Made by a program: the position numbers and the translations under genes. Positions 34,450 to 43,053 of a DNA stretch of 47,527 bases are shown one piece after another. A model generated the notes under the pieces. The model did not search any database. It saw only the letters and a program-made list of their open reading frames with translations, and was not told the DNA's origin. The stretch comes from Halococcus salifodinae DSM 8989 (GTDB taxonomy: Archaea > Halobacteriota > Halobacteria > Halobacteriales > Halococcaceae), in assembly GCF_000336935.1 (NCBI RefSeq), contig NZ_AOME01000015.1:153559-201085 (forward strand). Reading direction: 5' to 3'. Position 1 is the first letter of the stretch. Each line of letters begins with the position of its first letter.

Positions 34450-35694
34450 ATGACACGGGCGGTCGGGTACGAGCCGCGGAGCGTCAAACAGCTCCTCGCG
34501 GAGATGAAAGACATCGCAGAGCTGATGATCGACCTCTCGTACTCCGCCGTCCTGCTGCGGAGCGATGCGGTCGCGGAGGCCGTCCTCGACCTCGAAGCCG
34601 AGATGGACGTGCTCCAGCTCCGGACCCGGATGAGCCTGCTGATGGCCGCCCGGAGCACCGACGATGCGGAGGCGCTCGCACCGGTGCTCGGGATCGTGGG
34701 GGCGACCGAGAAGATCAGCGACGCGACCGGCGACATCGCGAAGGTCGTCGTCGAGGACATCGGACTGCCGCCCGCGATACGCGCCGCGCTCCCCGCAGCG
34801 GTCGAGACGCTGGTTCGCGCCCGCGTCGCCCCCGACGCGCGCTTCGCCGACGCAGCCCTCGGCGAGATCGATCTCGAAAGCGAGACCGGCGTGCGCGCGA
34901 TCGCGATCCGGCGTGCGGGCGAGTGGCTGATGAACCCCGACCGCGAGACGCACCTCCGCCCGGACGACGCCGTGTTCTTCCGCGGTCCCGAAGAGGGGAT
35001 CGCGGGCGTCTATCGGAGCACCACCGGCGAGCATTACGCGCCGCCGGACGCCCCCGAGCCCAGTATCGCCGACCTCGATCGCGCGATGGATTCGGTGGTG
35101 TTGATGAAAAACATGAGCGAGCTCGGTGTCGATCTCGCCTACGGCGCGGTGCTGTTCGACAGCGAGGACCTCGCGCGCGAGGTGGTGAGTTTGGAGGCCG
35201 AGGTCGACCAACTCCAATCGCGCTTCGAGGCGTGGACGCTGCAAGCGGCCGCGAAGGTCGACGATCCGGTGTCGCTCCGTGGGCTCGTCCACCTCGCCAG
35301 GAGCACTGAGGTCATCTCGGACGCAGCGGTCGAGATCAGCGAGGGCGTGCTTCGGGGGCTCGGCTCGCATCCGGTGATCGCGGAGGCCGTCAAGGAGTCC
35401 GACGAGGTCATCGTCCGGCTGACCGTCGCGCCCGACAGCGATCTCGACGGCGCGACACTCGGCGGCCGGATGGTTCGGACCGAGACCGGCATGGGCGTGA
35501 TCGCGGTCCGGCGGACGACCCATGAGGCCGTTACTGTCGAATCAGTGACCGACGAGTCGGTGACCGAAGTGCGGGACGACTGGATCGTTTCGCCCGGGCC
35601 GGACACCGAACTCGCCGCCGGCGACGTGCTGCTCGCGAAGGGGCCGCAGACGGCGGCCGAACGACTCCGGACGCTCGCCGGCGCGATGTCGTAA
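34450..35694 (+). CDS. PhoU/TrkA-C (RCK_C) tandem-domain protein
   Basis: The protein has 414 residues made of two similar halves, each a PhoU-like helical block followed by an RCK_C-like beta domain. Block 1 has VKQLLAEMKDIAELMIDLSY and ARVAPDARFADAALGEIDLE; block 2 has VVLMKNMSELGVDLAYGAVL and LTVAPDSDLDGATLGGRMVR. TrkA-C domains bind ligands in potassium channels and transporters. No membrane segment is seen, so it may be the cytoplasmic partner of a separate cation transporter. I start at ATG 34450 (MTRAVGYEPRSV). Confidence 0.88.
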   Translation: MTRAVGYEPRSVKQLLAEMKDIAELMIDLSYSAVLLRSDAVAEAVLDLEAEMDVLQLRTRMSLLMAARSTDDAEALAPVLGIVGATEKISDATGDIAKVVVEDIGLPPAIRAALPAAVETLVRARVAPDARFADAALGEIDLESETGVRAIAIRRAGEWLMNPDRETHLRPDDAVFFRGPEEGIAGVYRSTTGEHYAPPDAPEPSIADLDRAMDSVVLMKNMSELGVDLAYGAVLFDSEDLAREVVSLEAEVDQLQSRFEAWTLQAAAKVDDPVSLRGLVHLARSTEVISDAAVEISEGVLRGLGSHPVIAEAVKESDEVIVRLTVAPDSDLDGATLGGRMVRTETGMGVIAVRRTTHEAVTVESVTDESVTEVRDDWIVSPGPDTELAAGDVLLAKGPQTAAERLRTLAGAMS

Positions 35695-35892
35695 TCAGTC
35701 CCGATCCTCGTCGTCTTCATCCGGATCGTCTCGGTCGTCTGCATCGTGATCGTCGTCGTCCGCATCGTCTCCGTCGTTTCTACCTGAGTCACCGACGAAC
35801 GGAAGCGACGATCGCCAGTCGACGAGAGCGTGAACGAGACTGCCGCCGAGCAGACCGACGGCTAGTAGCCCGAACAGTATCGGTTCCGGCAT
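35695..35892 (-). CDS. Small membrane protein with an acidic tail
   Basis: The protein has 65 residues from ATG 35892 (MPEPILFGLLAVGLLGGSLV). One transmembrane helix is followed by a tail dominated by Asp residues (GDDADDDDHDADDRDD). It abuts the stop of the PhoU/TrkA-C gene on the opposite strand. Function unknown. Confidence 0.65.
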   Translation of the reverse strand: MPEPILFGLLAVGLLGGSLVHALVDWRSSLPFVGDSGRNDGDDADDDDHDADDRDDPDEDDEDRD

Positions 35893-36011
35893 GCTCCGGC
35901 GTTCGCTCCACGGATTGAAAAGAAACCGACACATGACGATTTCGCTGACTACTGCGAGGACGACGCACCGAGCGCACGCAGGCGTCGGCCGTTTCGCTCC
36001 GTCATGGTCGG

Positions 36012-36287
36012 CTATTGCTCGCGGGCGAGTCGGTAGGCGGATATCAGCGTCAGGGTCACCGTCACGAGCGCCGCGCTGCCGAACGCGAGCGTCACGGCGA
36101 GGACGACAAAGAGCAGCGGCGAGCCGCGCGTGTCGGCCGCTGGCCCCGCGAGTTCGAGCACGCGATAGGCGTAGGCGAGGACCGCGACCGCGACGCCGGC
36201 CGCGAGCCCGATCTTCGCGTTGCGCGGGACCGACAGCGCCGCGGCGAACTCCGCGGTCGGCGGGCGTTCCGGAGCGTCGTTCGACAC
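36012..36287 (-). CDS. Small two-helix membrane protein
   Basis: The protein has about 91 residues from GTG 36287, which follows GGAGGAAG by a few bases. Hydrophobic segments lie at about 25-43 and 55-82. No known domain is seen. It is divergent from the aspartoacylase-like gene. Confidence 0.6.
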   Translation of the reverse strand: MSNDAPERPPTAEFAAALSVPRNAKIGLAAGVAVAVLAYAYRVLELAGPAADTRGSPLLFVVLAVTLAFGSAALVTVTLTLISAYRLAREQ

Positions 36288-36376
36288 GTTCTTCCTCCCA
36301 GCGGCGGGCCCAAATCCCCGTTGATTCGGCGCGGATATCGAACGCCTCAAGAACGTTCGGCGGCCGTCATCGAACG

Positions 36377-37333
36377 ATGACGAGCCTCGGAACCGCGAGC
36401 GCGGCTCCCGGTGAGATCGACACCGGGCGGCTGTCGGTCGGCGAGACCCGCGATGGGAGCCCGCTGGGACTGCCGGTCTGTGTCGTCAACGGCGCAGCCG
36501 ACGGCGACACCCTCTACATCCAGGCCGCGAGCGACGGCGACGAACTCAACGGCGTCGGCGTCGTGCGCTCGCTGGTTCCACAGCTCGATCCTGACGACCT
36601 CGCTGGAACGGTTCTGGTCGTCGGGATCGTCAACCTCCACGCCTTCCAGGTGGCCGAACACCGCAACCCGATCGACGATACCAAGCTCAATCGGGCCTTT
36701 CCGGGCGACGAGCACGGCTCCTCCTCCGAACGCATCGCCGCCGCCGCCTTCGAGGCCGCCACCGGCGCGGATCTCGTGCTCGATCTCCACCAGGGCTCGA
36801 CGAGTCGGATGATCCACGAGACCCGCGTGCGGTGTGGCCCGCGCCACCACCTCCACAGCGAGTGTCTCGAACTCGCCAAAACATTCGATTGCGGCCACAT
36901 CTTGGACCAGAAGGGCCCCGACGGCCAGCTCGCCCGCGCCGCCCCCGATGAGGGCGTTCCGACGATCGATCCCGAGCTCGGCGGTGCGGTCGGGCTCGAC
37001 GAAGAGAGCGTCGCGATCGGCGTTGAAGGGATCTTCAACGTGCTCACCGCGTACGGGTTCCTCGATGGCGACGTCGATCCCGGCGATCAGGTCCGTGCGA
37101 CCGGGTTCGAGCAGTACGGCGCGCCCGCCGGCGGCCTCGTCGATTTCGCACCCGATCTCGGCGAGCACGTCGAACAGGGCGACCGGCTCTTCCACGTCAC
37201 CGATGCGTTCGGCACGGTGCAAGCCGAGACCACCGCCGACGTCGACGGCGTGTTCTGGCGGACCCGCCGACTCCCACAGGTCGCCACCGGCGAGTACGTC
37301 TGCTCGGTCGGGACCGATATCGATCGCTTCTAG
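36377..37333 (+). CDS. Succinylglutamate desuccinylase/aspartoacylase-like metal hydrolase
   Basis: The protein has 318 residues and belongs to the zinc carboxypeptidase-like AstE/AspA superfamily. The usual first metal motif H-G-x-E is changed to SDGDELNG, with Asp in the His position. The second motif LDLHQGS carries a usual His. A C-terminal beta-barrel-like part (APAGGLVDFAPDLGEHVEQG) is lipoyl-like, as in many AstE-like proteins. Substrate is not predictable. The next gene starts only after a non-coding hairpin-rich repeat. Confidence 0.82.
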   Translation: MTSLGTASAAPGEIDTGRLSVGETRDGSPLGLPVCVVNGAADGDTLYIQAASDGDELNGVGVVRSLVPQLDPDDLAGTVLVVGIVNLHAFQVAEHRNPIDDTKLNRAFPGDEHGSSSERIAAAAFEAATGADLVLDLHQGSTSRMIHETRVRCGPRHHLHSECLELAKTFDCGHILDQKGPDGQLARAAPDEGVPTIDPELGGAVGLDEESVAIGVEGIFNVLTAYGFLDGDVDPGDQVRATGFEQYGAPAGGLVDFAPDLGEHVEQGDRLFHVTDAFGTVQAETTADVDGVFWRTRRLPQVATGEYVCSVGTDIDRF

Positions 37334-37805
37334 CCACTTTTTTACTGCGGGGGTCGCGCTCGCTACGCTCGCTTGACCCCCGCTTGTAAAAACCTGTTCT
37401 GCCGAGCGAAGTGAGGCAGAGCTCGGAAGACGAGCGGTGAGAGGCGCGACCGACGGGAGCGCCTCAATGCGAACGGCGAGGAACGAGCCGTGAGCGAAGC
37501 GAGTCTTCCGGTGGACTAAAAACACCCGCTCGCTCACTCCGTTCGCTCGCGGTGGGGTCGCTGGCACTTTCCGCAAACCGCACAGCACCGCCCAAGCCCT
37601 CAGTCGCTTCGCTCCTTCGCCCTCGATCCACCAGGAGAGCAAAGCTCTCCTGAGCCTCGTGGTTCGAAAATCAGAGATTTTCGTCACTAAGCGGGAGCGA
37701 AGCTGCCACGAGGTCCAAAAGAGCCAACGGCTCTTTTGAAGATCACGAAAGACGCGAAGCGTCTTTCGAACGAACTCGCTTTGCTCGTCGAGACGCCAGG
37801 TCCGC
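37334..37805. repeat. Dispersed hairpin-array repeat, copy 1
   Basis: About 470 bases without a supported gene. It starts right after the TAG stop with CCACTTTTTTACTGC. Perfect stems with short loops follow: CAGGAGAGC-AAA-GCTCTCCTG (37632-37652), CGAAAATC-AGA-GATTTTCG (37665-37683), CAAAAGAGCC-AAC-GGCTCTTTTG (37716-37738) and CGAAAGACGC-GAA-GCGTCTTTCG (37746-37768). CCTCGTGG/CCACGAGG (37655-37662 with 37706-37713) encloses the second one. GGGGGTC/GACCCCC (37349-37355 with 37375-37381) opens the element. Conserved blocks shared with copy 2 are TCTTCCGGTGGAC, AAAAACACCCGCTC, GCACAGCACCGCCC and CCTCGATCCACCAGGA. Confidence 0.85.
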
Positions 37806-37860
37806 GCCGCACCGCCTCGCAACCGCCACCTACTGGTTCACCGCGCCCAGTTCATCAACC

Positions 37861-38988
37861 ATGCCCACCGACCTCCGCTGTCCTGTCTGCGGAAACAGCT
37901 ACGCCGACCACTGGCGCTGCGAGTGCGATCACCCGCTCGATTTCGCCACCCAGCCACTGCCGGACGGCCCCGCGCCCGCGTTCGCCGATCTCGACACCCG
38001 CGACGGACTCTGGGCGTTCGCGGACTTCCTCCCGATCGAACGGGCGGCCGATCTCGGCGCGGGCTGGACGCCGATCGTCGATAGCGAGGGACGCCTTCCC
38101 GCGGAAAGCCGGCCATCGGCCGGCGATGCGCCCGAGTGGAACGCGACCTTCAAACTCGAATACGTCTCGCCGACGGGGAGCTTCAAGGATCGCGGCGCGG
38201 CGACGACGATCGCGCGCGCGATCGAGTGCGGGGCCGACCGCGTGATCGAGGACTCTTCGGGCAACGCCGGAACCGCGATCGCGACCTACGCTGCCCGCGC
38301 GGGCCTCGACAGCGAGATCTACGTACCGGCCGACGCGAAGGCCGCGAAGCTCCGAGCGATCGAGCGCACGGGGGCCGACGTCGTGCGAGTGGAGGGCACC
38401 AGAGCGGCCGTCACAACGGCCGCGATCGAGAACGTCGAGAACGATGCGGGCTGGTACGCGAGCCATGCGTGGAACCCTGCCTTCTTCGCCGGCACCGCGA
38501 CGTTCGCGCTCGAACTCGCCGCCCAGTGCGACTGGCAGGTGCCGGACGCGATCGTCTCCCCGCTCGGCCACGGTACCCTCTTTCTGGGGGCGTACCGGGG
38601 CTTTCGCGCGCTTCACGAGGCCGGCTGGACGGACGAGATGCCGCGACTGCTCGGCGCCCAGGCCGCCGGCTACGCACCCATCGTCGACAGACTCGACGGC
38701 CACACCGACCCCGACGACCCGAACGATCTCGCCGACGGCATCCAGATCCGCGACCCTGTCCGGATCGAGGCGATCTGCGAGTCGATCCAGGCCACCGATG
38801 GCGACGCCATCGCGATCGACGCCGAGACCACCCGTGAGGAACACGAGCGGCTCGGCCGAGCGGGCTTCGATGTCGAGCCGACGTGTGCGGTCGCGCCGGC
38901 CGCGCTCCACGAGTACCGCGAGCGCGGAGTCGTGGACGACACCGATCACGTGGTCGTTCCGCTGACGGGGGCGGGATCGAACGCGTGA
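37861..38988 (+). CDS. Threonine synthase-like PLP enzyme
   Basis: The protein has 375 residues. It makes threonine from O-phosphohomoserine, or acts on a related substrate. A Cys-rich start (CPVCGNSYADHWRCEC) could bind zinc. The PLP lysine is in SPTGSFKDRGAATT, followed by the phosphate/PLP loop EDSSGNAGTA and the C-terminal PLTGAGSN. Start ATG 37861. Confidence 0.92.
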   Translation: MPTDLRCPVCGNSYADHWRCECDHPLDFATQPLPDGPAPAFADLDTRDGLWAFADFLPIERAADLGAGWTPIVDSEGRLPAESRPSAGDAPEWNATFKLEYVSPTGSFKDRGAATTIARAIECGADRVIEDSSGNAGTAIATYAARAGLDSEIYVPADAKAAKLRAIERTGADVVRVEGTRAAVTTAAIENVENDAGWYASHAWNPAFFAGTATFALELAAQCDWQVPDAIVSPLGHGTLFLGAYRGFRALHEAGWTDEMPRLLGAQAAGYAPIVDRLDGHTDPDDPNDLADGIQIRDPVRIEAICESIQATDGDAIAIDAETTREEHERLGRAGFDVEPTCAVAPAALHEYRERGVVDDTDHVVVPLTGAGSNA

Positions 38989-39040
38989 CTGGGGCTCGTG
39001 ATTCGGAGTGGAATACGATACATCCCCGGTCCGAACGGCG

Positions 39041-39280
39041 CTATCTGCTCTGATCGCCGGTTTCGTTCCTTGGGACGCGAGCTTCGTCTTTCCCGGAGTG
39101 GTATGCTTGTGGAGCCCGAATTAACCCCGACACCAGCCAGAAGAGCAGATAACCGATGCCTGCGAGATACACCAACAAGAGTAGATTTCGAACCAATGCC
39201 GGCAGCCAGTTGGTGGGGACGAGTAGAGACAGCAAAAGCAGTAGTCCCAGTGTTCGTCTCAGCGACAGCGCGCGTCCCAT
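39041..39280 (-). CDS. Small membrane protein of unknown function
   Basis: The protein has 79 residues. Two hydrophobic helices (about 9-27 and 31-51) are followed by a polar tail (SGKDEARVPRNETGDQ). GC is a little lower than that of its neighbours. It converges with threonine synthase. No domain is recognised. Confidence 0.6.
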   Translation of the reverse strand: MGRALSLRRTLGLLLLLSLLVPTNWLPALVRNLLLLVYLAGIGYLLFWLVSGLIRAPQAYHSGKDEARVPRNETGDQSR

Positions 39281-39355
39281 GTGGAGTAGTGACGACCGTT
39301 CTCAAAAAGGGTGATCCTGTGCGGACCCAGAGAGCGGCTGTTGTTTGGAGACGGC

Positions 39356-40135
39356 TCACAGCAGCTCGTCGAGCCGATCGACGCTGGTTTCGATATAGCC
39401 CCAGTCGTTGGTGAACACTTCGAGCGAGAGCGTGCCGGTCCAGCCGTTCCGGAGTGGCTCGAACACCCGGTCGAAATCGATGGTGCCCGCGCCGAACGGG
39501 AGATGTTCGTCCTTCGGCATGCGAGTGTCGTTCAGATGGAGGTGGCCAACCCGATCGCCGTGTTCGTCGAGAAAGTCGGCCATTGCCGTTGCGTCCATTC
39601 CGTTCATCCGCGCGTGGCCGGTGTCGAGGGTCATGCTCGCGTCGGTTGCCTCGAACAGTCGCGGGAACCGCTCGGCGGGAAAGAACTCGCCGGCGACGTT
39701 CTCGACGCAGAGTTCGAAGTCGCGGTCGCGACCGAACGTGTCGAGGTCGTGGATCGACGAAAGGAGGTTTTCGTGGAGGAGGTCGTGCTCCCACGCCGGC
39801 GGCCACGCGTCGGTGCTCGCGTGAACGACACCTTTCTCCGCCCCGCATTCGATGGCGGTCTCGATCGCCGCGAGGAGTTCGCGGAGCGCGCCCTCGCGGA
39901 CGTGCTGAAACGGCGAGGCGATGTCGAGCCGGAAGGGGAGATGTACCGCGAGATCGAGCCCCCGTTCGTCCGCGAGCGCGCGCACTCGATCGGCCTCGTC
40001 GGCGAGCGCACTGCGCTCGTGCGCACCGTCCATCATCAGTTCCACATAGTCGAGCCCGAGCGCGTCGGCATGCTCGAACGCTTTTTCATACTCCATCCCG
40101 AGCTGAGTGACGAACCCCCGGCGGATCGCGTTCAT
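39356..40135 (-). CDS. Sugar phosphate isomerase/epimerase-type TIM barrel
   Basis: The protein has 259 residues. AP-endonuclease-2-like features include LAVHLPFRLDI, FELCVENVAGEFFP, MTLDTGHARMNGM and GHLHLNDTR. The carboxylate/His ligands in these motifs would hold a divalent metal. The substrate is unknown. Start ATG 40135. Confidence 0.85.
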   Translation of the reverse strand: MNAIRRGFVTQLGMEYEKAFEHADALGLDYVELMMDGAHERSALADEADRVRALADERGLDLAVHLPFRLDIASPFQHVREGALRELLAAIETAIECGAEKGVVHASTDAWPPAWEHDLLHENLLSSIHDLDTFGRDRDFELCVENVAGEFFPAERFPRLFEATDASMTLDTGHARMNGMDATAMADFLDEHGDRVGHLHLNDTRMPKDEHLPFGAGTIDFDRVFEPLRNGWTGTLSLEVFTNDWGYIETSVDRLDELL

Positions 40136-40191
40136 ACCGCGCCTACGTGACGCTCCTTCTTAACCACTCCCGGGGACGAGGGTTCCCTCTG

Positions 40192-41454
40192 TCACCGCTC
40201 GGGATGGATCGGTGCGTCGAACCCACCCCTGACGAGGGGTTTGGCGATGTGGCGGCGCGCACACGGCGGCACCTCGTACCAGCCGAGTTCGAGATCGCGC
40301 TCGATCGTGCGCTCGATCTTTCCATCCTGACTGGTCCCGCAGTCCCGACACCGATACCCCTGGTCGCGGCCAGCACTCTTCATCGACCGCTCGCAGTCCG
40401 GACACGACGGTACCGCGGGTTCGGTCGTCACGAGATCACGGACGGCGAACTTCTCGAGTTTCAGGGTTCCGTCCGAGACCTCGCCACAGACGGTGAGGCG
40501 ATCCCCGACCCGGAGCGCGCGCACGCGATCCCGGAACCGTTTCGTCGGTTCGAACGCGGCACACGCGAGCGACGCGTCACCGTCTTCGAGACCGACGAAG
40601 ACGTGTCCGCCCCGCCGAGTCTCGGGCGGCGTCGCGACCGTTACCGAAACACGGTAGGCCCGCCCGTCGCGGAGTTCGCCCACGCTTCCCTCGCGGAGGT
40701 GGGCGTCGGTCCCCTGATTCGTGACGAATACACCTGTTCGCTCGATCGGTTCGCTCTCGATCCGGTCGGCGACGCCGCGCACGACCTCGGGATCGTCGCC
40801 TCGGATACCGTAGAGAATCGGTCCGGGAGCGTGGGGCACGCACACCGAACTCCCCTCGTCGCGGTCGACGGTGTCCCACGCCGCCGGATACCCCCAGTCG
40901 GCGGCCGCGAACACCGACTCGTGATCGACCTCGCGCGGCGTGCCTCGCCGGTGGGCCTCGCGGTACGCGATGTGCTCGTGGGTCCACTCGTCGAACGCCG
41001 CCCACGACCCAACCGCGGCGAGCGCGCCGATCAGCCCTCTCGCTTCCTTCCAGTCGGCGTGGCGATACCCGGCAGTCTCGATCAGCCGACGCGCCTCGTC
41101 GATCGTGAGGCGCTCGCGGACGGCCCGACGGGCGAACTCGACGACCTTCTCCGACACCGCTTCGTCGGGCGCGACCACGACACCCGGATTCGTTCGGGGG
41201 CCGTCGGTTGCCGCCAGCGTCTCGACCGCCTCGCGGGCGATGGTGAGCCCACGCTCGGCGTCGAGGTCGGTATGAATCGCGAGCGCTGCGTTCCCTCGCG
41301 TCTTGTGCTCGATCGCGGGGTTCAGTCGGACGAGTACCTGGCGCTCGACGGCACCATCCTCCCCGCGGACGCGTGCCGCCACTCGCGCGGCGAGATACGT
41401 CGTACACATCCCCCGCTCGCGCGAGTCGGTGTCGTCGATACCGATGACGGTCAC
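40192..41454 (-). CDS. tiaS: tRNA(Ile2) agmatidine synthase TiaS
   Basis: The protein has 420 residues and makes agmatidine at C34 of the AUA-decoding tRNA, using ATP and agmatine. The N-terminus MTVIGIDDTDSRERGMCTTY is the family's nucleotide-binding start. An OB-fold lies near 270-330, and a zinc ribbon (CPDCERSM and CRDCGTSQ) near the end. The start codon is GTG at 41454. Transcription likely begins about 25 bases upstream, since the TATA box is at 41503-41510. Confidence 0.94.
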   Translation of the reverse strand: MTVIGIDDTDSRERGMCTTYLAARVAARVRGEDGAVERQVLVRLNPAIEHKTRGNAALAIHTDLDAERGLTIAREAVETLAATDGPRTNPGVVVAPDEAVSEKVVEFARRAVRERLTIDEARRLIETAGYRHADWKEARGLIGALAAVGSWAAFDEWTHEHIAYREAHRRGTPREVDHESVFAAADWGYPAAWDTVDRDEGSSVCVPHAPGPILYGIRGDDPEVVRGVADRIESEPIERTGVFVTNQGTDAHLREGSVGELRDGRAYRVSVTVATPPETRRGGHVFVGLEDGDASLACAAFEPTKRFRDRVRALRVGDRLTVCGEVSDGTLKLEKFAVRDLVTTEPAVPSCPDCERSMKSAGRDQGYRCRDCGTSQDGKIERTIERDLELGWYEVPPCARRHIAKPLVRGGFDAPIHPER

Positions 41455-41502
41455 ACCCTTCCCACGACCCCGGCGGACAACCGCGTTCCGGCTCGGATCT
41501 CG

Positions 41503-41510
41503 TATATAAA
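41503..41510 (-). promoter_or_regulatory. tiaS TATA box
   Basis: The minus-strand TTTATATA lies about 50 bases before the tiaS start, so this mRNA should have a leader of about 20-25 bases. GGGAAGG just upstream of GTG may be a ribosome-binding site. Confidence 0.55.
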
Positions 41511-41570
41511 TCTACCGACGAGCGTGGCAGTAATCGCCGGAAGAGAGGGATATAGCGACGGCACAACCAC

Positions 41571-41576
41571 TATATA
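41571..41576 (+). promoter_or_regulatory. TATA box of the HTH regulator gene
   Basis: TATATA is 24-29 bases before ATG 41600, typical of a leaderless gene. It lies only 61 bases from the divergent tiaS box, so the two promoters face away from each other within 145 bases. Confidence 0.65.
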
Positions 41577-41599
41577 CGTGGCGATACTTACGTACGCCC

Positions 41600-42556
41600 A
41601 TGTCACGGTCCGCACTGGTCGGCAACGTGACCGCGATGCTGGAGGACGCGGGGTTCCTCGTCAGCGACCGGTGTGCGGTCCGCCCGAAGAGCTTCGATGT
41701 CGCCGCGCGTCGCGGCGACGAGCTCCTCCTCGTGAAGATCCTCGGCAACATCGACGCGTTCGACGGCACCACCGGGGTCGAGATGCGCCGACTCGGCGGA
41801 TTCCTCGACGCGACGCCCATGGTCATCGGGCTGCGGACGCGCGACGAGGAGCTGAAACCGGGCGTGATGTATCTCCGCCACGGCGTGCCCGTTCTCAGCC
41901 CCGACACCGCGCTCGATCTGTTCGTCGAGGAGGTGCCGCCGATGATCTACGCCGCGCCCGGCGGGCTCTACGTGAACATCGACGGTGAGGTGCTCGCCGA
42001 CGAACGCGAGGATCGCGACTGGAGTCTCGGCCGGCTCGCCGACGAGCTCGGCGTCTCGCGGCGCACGGTCTCGAAGTACGAGGACGGGATGAACGCCTCG
42101 GTCGAGGTCGCCGCGCGGATGGAAGACCTCCTCGATGCGCCGCTCGCGAACCCGGTCGACGTGCTCGACGGCGCGGACGAGATCACAGAGGAGGACTCGA
42201 CCGATGCGACCGACGCTCCCGACACCGACGACGAGGGCCTCGTCGCGGTGCTGACGCGAGTCGGCTTCGACGTCCATCCGACGACCCGCGCGCCGTTCAA
42301 GGCCGTCAGCGAGGACGACGGCGGGGCCGAGAACGTGCTCACCGGCCACTCCGCCTTCACGCGGACCGCCGAGAAGCGCGCCCGGATCATGAGTTCGCTC
42401 GGCACCGTGACCCGCACGCGATCGGTGTACGTGGTCGACGACGCCTCGCGCGACGCCGTCGACGACACCGCGCTGATCGAGCGCGAGGAGATCGCGGCGA
42501 TCGACGATCCCGACGCGCTCCGCGACCTGATCCGCGAGCGTGCGAAGTCCGCCTAG
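41600..42556 (+). CDS. HTH regulator with nuclease-like N-terminal domain
   Basis: The protein has 318 residues. The N-terminal ~110 residues ([18 protein letters not shown]) look like a PD-(D/E)XK fold, but the usual E-x-K reads L-V-K, so it is probably not catalytic. An XRE-type HTH follows ([20 protein letters not shown]). After an acidic linker comes a C-terminal domain of unknown function ([20 protein letters not shown]). This arrangement is found in a conserved archaeal family annotated as putative HTH regulator. Its targets are unknown; tiaS is divergent. Confidence 0.85.
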   Translation: MSRSALVGNVTAMLEDAGFLVSDRCAVRPKSFDVAARRGDELLLVKILGNIDAFDGTTGVEMRRLGGFLDATPMVIGLRTRDEELKPGVMYLRHGVPVLSPDTALDLFVEEVPPMIYAAPGGLYVNIDGEVLADEREDRDWSLGRLADELGVSRRTVSKYEDGMNASVEVAARMEDLLDAPLANPVDVLDGADEITEEDSTDATDAPDTDDEGLVAVLTRVGFDVHPTTRAPFKAVSEDDGGAENVLTGHSAFTRTAEKRARIMSSLGTVTRTRSVYVVDDASRDAVDDTALIEREEIAAIDDPDALRDLIRERAKSA

Positions 42557-42977
42557 AACCCACCTTTTTACTTCAGGGTGGTTCGAAAATCGCTACGCGA
42601 TTTTCGTCAGTGCAAGAAATCGAAGATTTCTTGCTTGCAATCAGAACGCTTCGCGTTCTGATGACATCACGAGACGGCGAAGCCGTCTCGAACGAGTTCG
42701 CGCCCTCCGGGCGCTCAACCCCTCGTAAAAACCTGTCCTGCCGAGCACAGCGAGGCAGGGCTCGGAAGACGCGAAGCGTCTTCCGGTGGACCAAAAACAC
42801 CCGCTCACTCGCCTCCGGCTCGTTCGCGGTAGGATTGCTGGCGCTCTCCGCACTGTCCCGCACCCGCACAGCACCGCCCGAGCCCTCGCTCCCTCCAGTC
42901 GCTCGCCCTCGATCCACCAGGAAAGCTCCGCTCTCCTGAGCCTCGACTCACTCCGTTCGTCGAGACGCCAGGACCGC
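42557..42977. repeat. Dispersed hairpin-array repeat, copy 2
   Basis: About 420 bases without a supported gene. It starts a few bases after a TAG stop with CACCTTTTTACTTC. Stems with 3-nt loops: CGAAAATCGC-TAC-GCGATTTTCG (42584-42606), GCAAGAAATC-GAA-GATTTCTTGC (42612-42634), ATCAGAACGC-TTC-GCGTTCTGAT (42640-42662), CGAGACGGC-GAA-GCCGTCTCG (42670-42690), GCGCCC-TCC-GGGCGC (42700-42714) and CGGAAGACGC-GAA-GCGTCTTCCG (42763-42785). A last one, CAGGAAAGC-TCC-GCTCTCCTG (42918-42938), has one mismatch. It shares conserved blocks with copy 1, but the hairpin run lies before the block TCTTCCGGTGGAC rather than after it. Confidence 0.85.
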
Positions 42978-43053
42978 AGCCGCCCCGCGGCCGCCGGCCG
43001 CACCGCCACCGCGGCTCAGTAACGCCTTTGCGCCCGGCCGGCCAATCCGGCGC

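Noticed and set aside
37630-37770. CRISPR array
   Set aside because: The stems differ from each other and there are no equal-length spacers between identical repeats; no cas genes are present.
36347-37822. A 491-codon minus-strand frame across repeat copy 1
   Set aside because: It runs antisense to the aspartoacylase-like gene and through the hairpins. Shared peptides (LSWWIEGE, ERVFLVHRKT) fall in different frames in copy 2, so it is not a conserved protein.
42573-43009. Minus-strand frames of 114 and 122 codons over repeat copy 2
   Set aside because: They consist of hairpin-derived sequence, and the peptides they share with copy 1 are split between frames.
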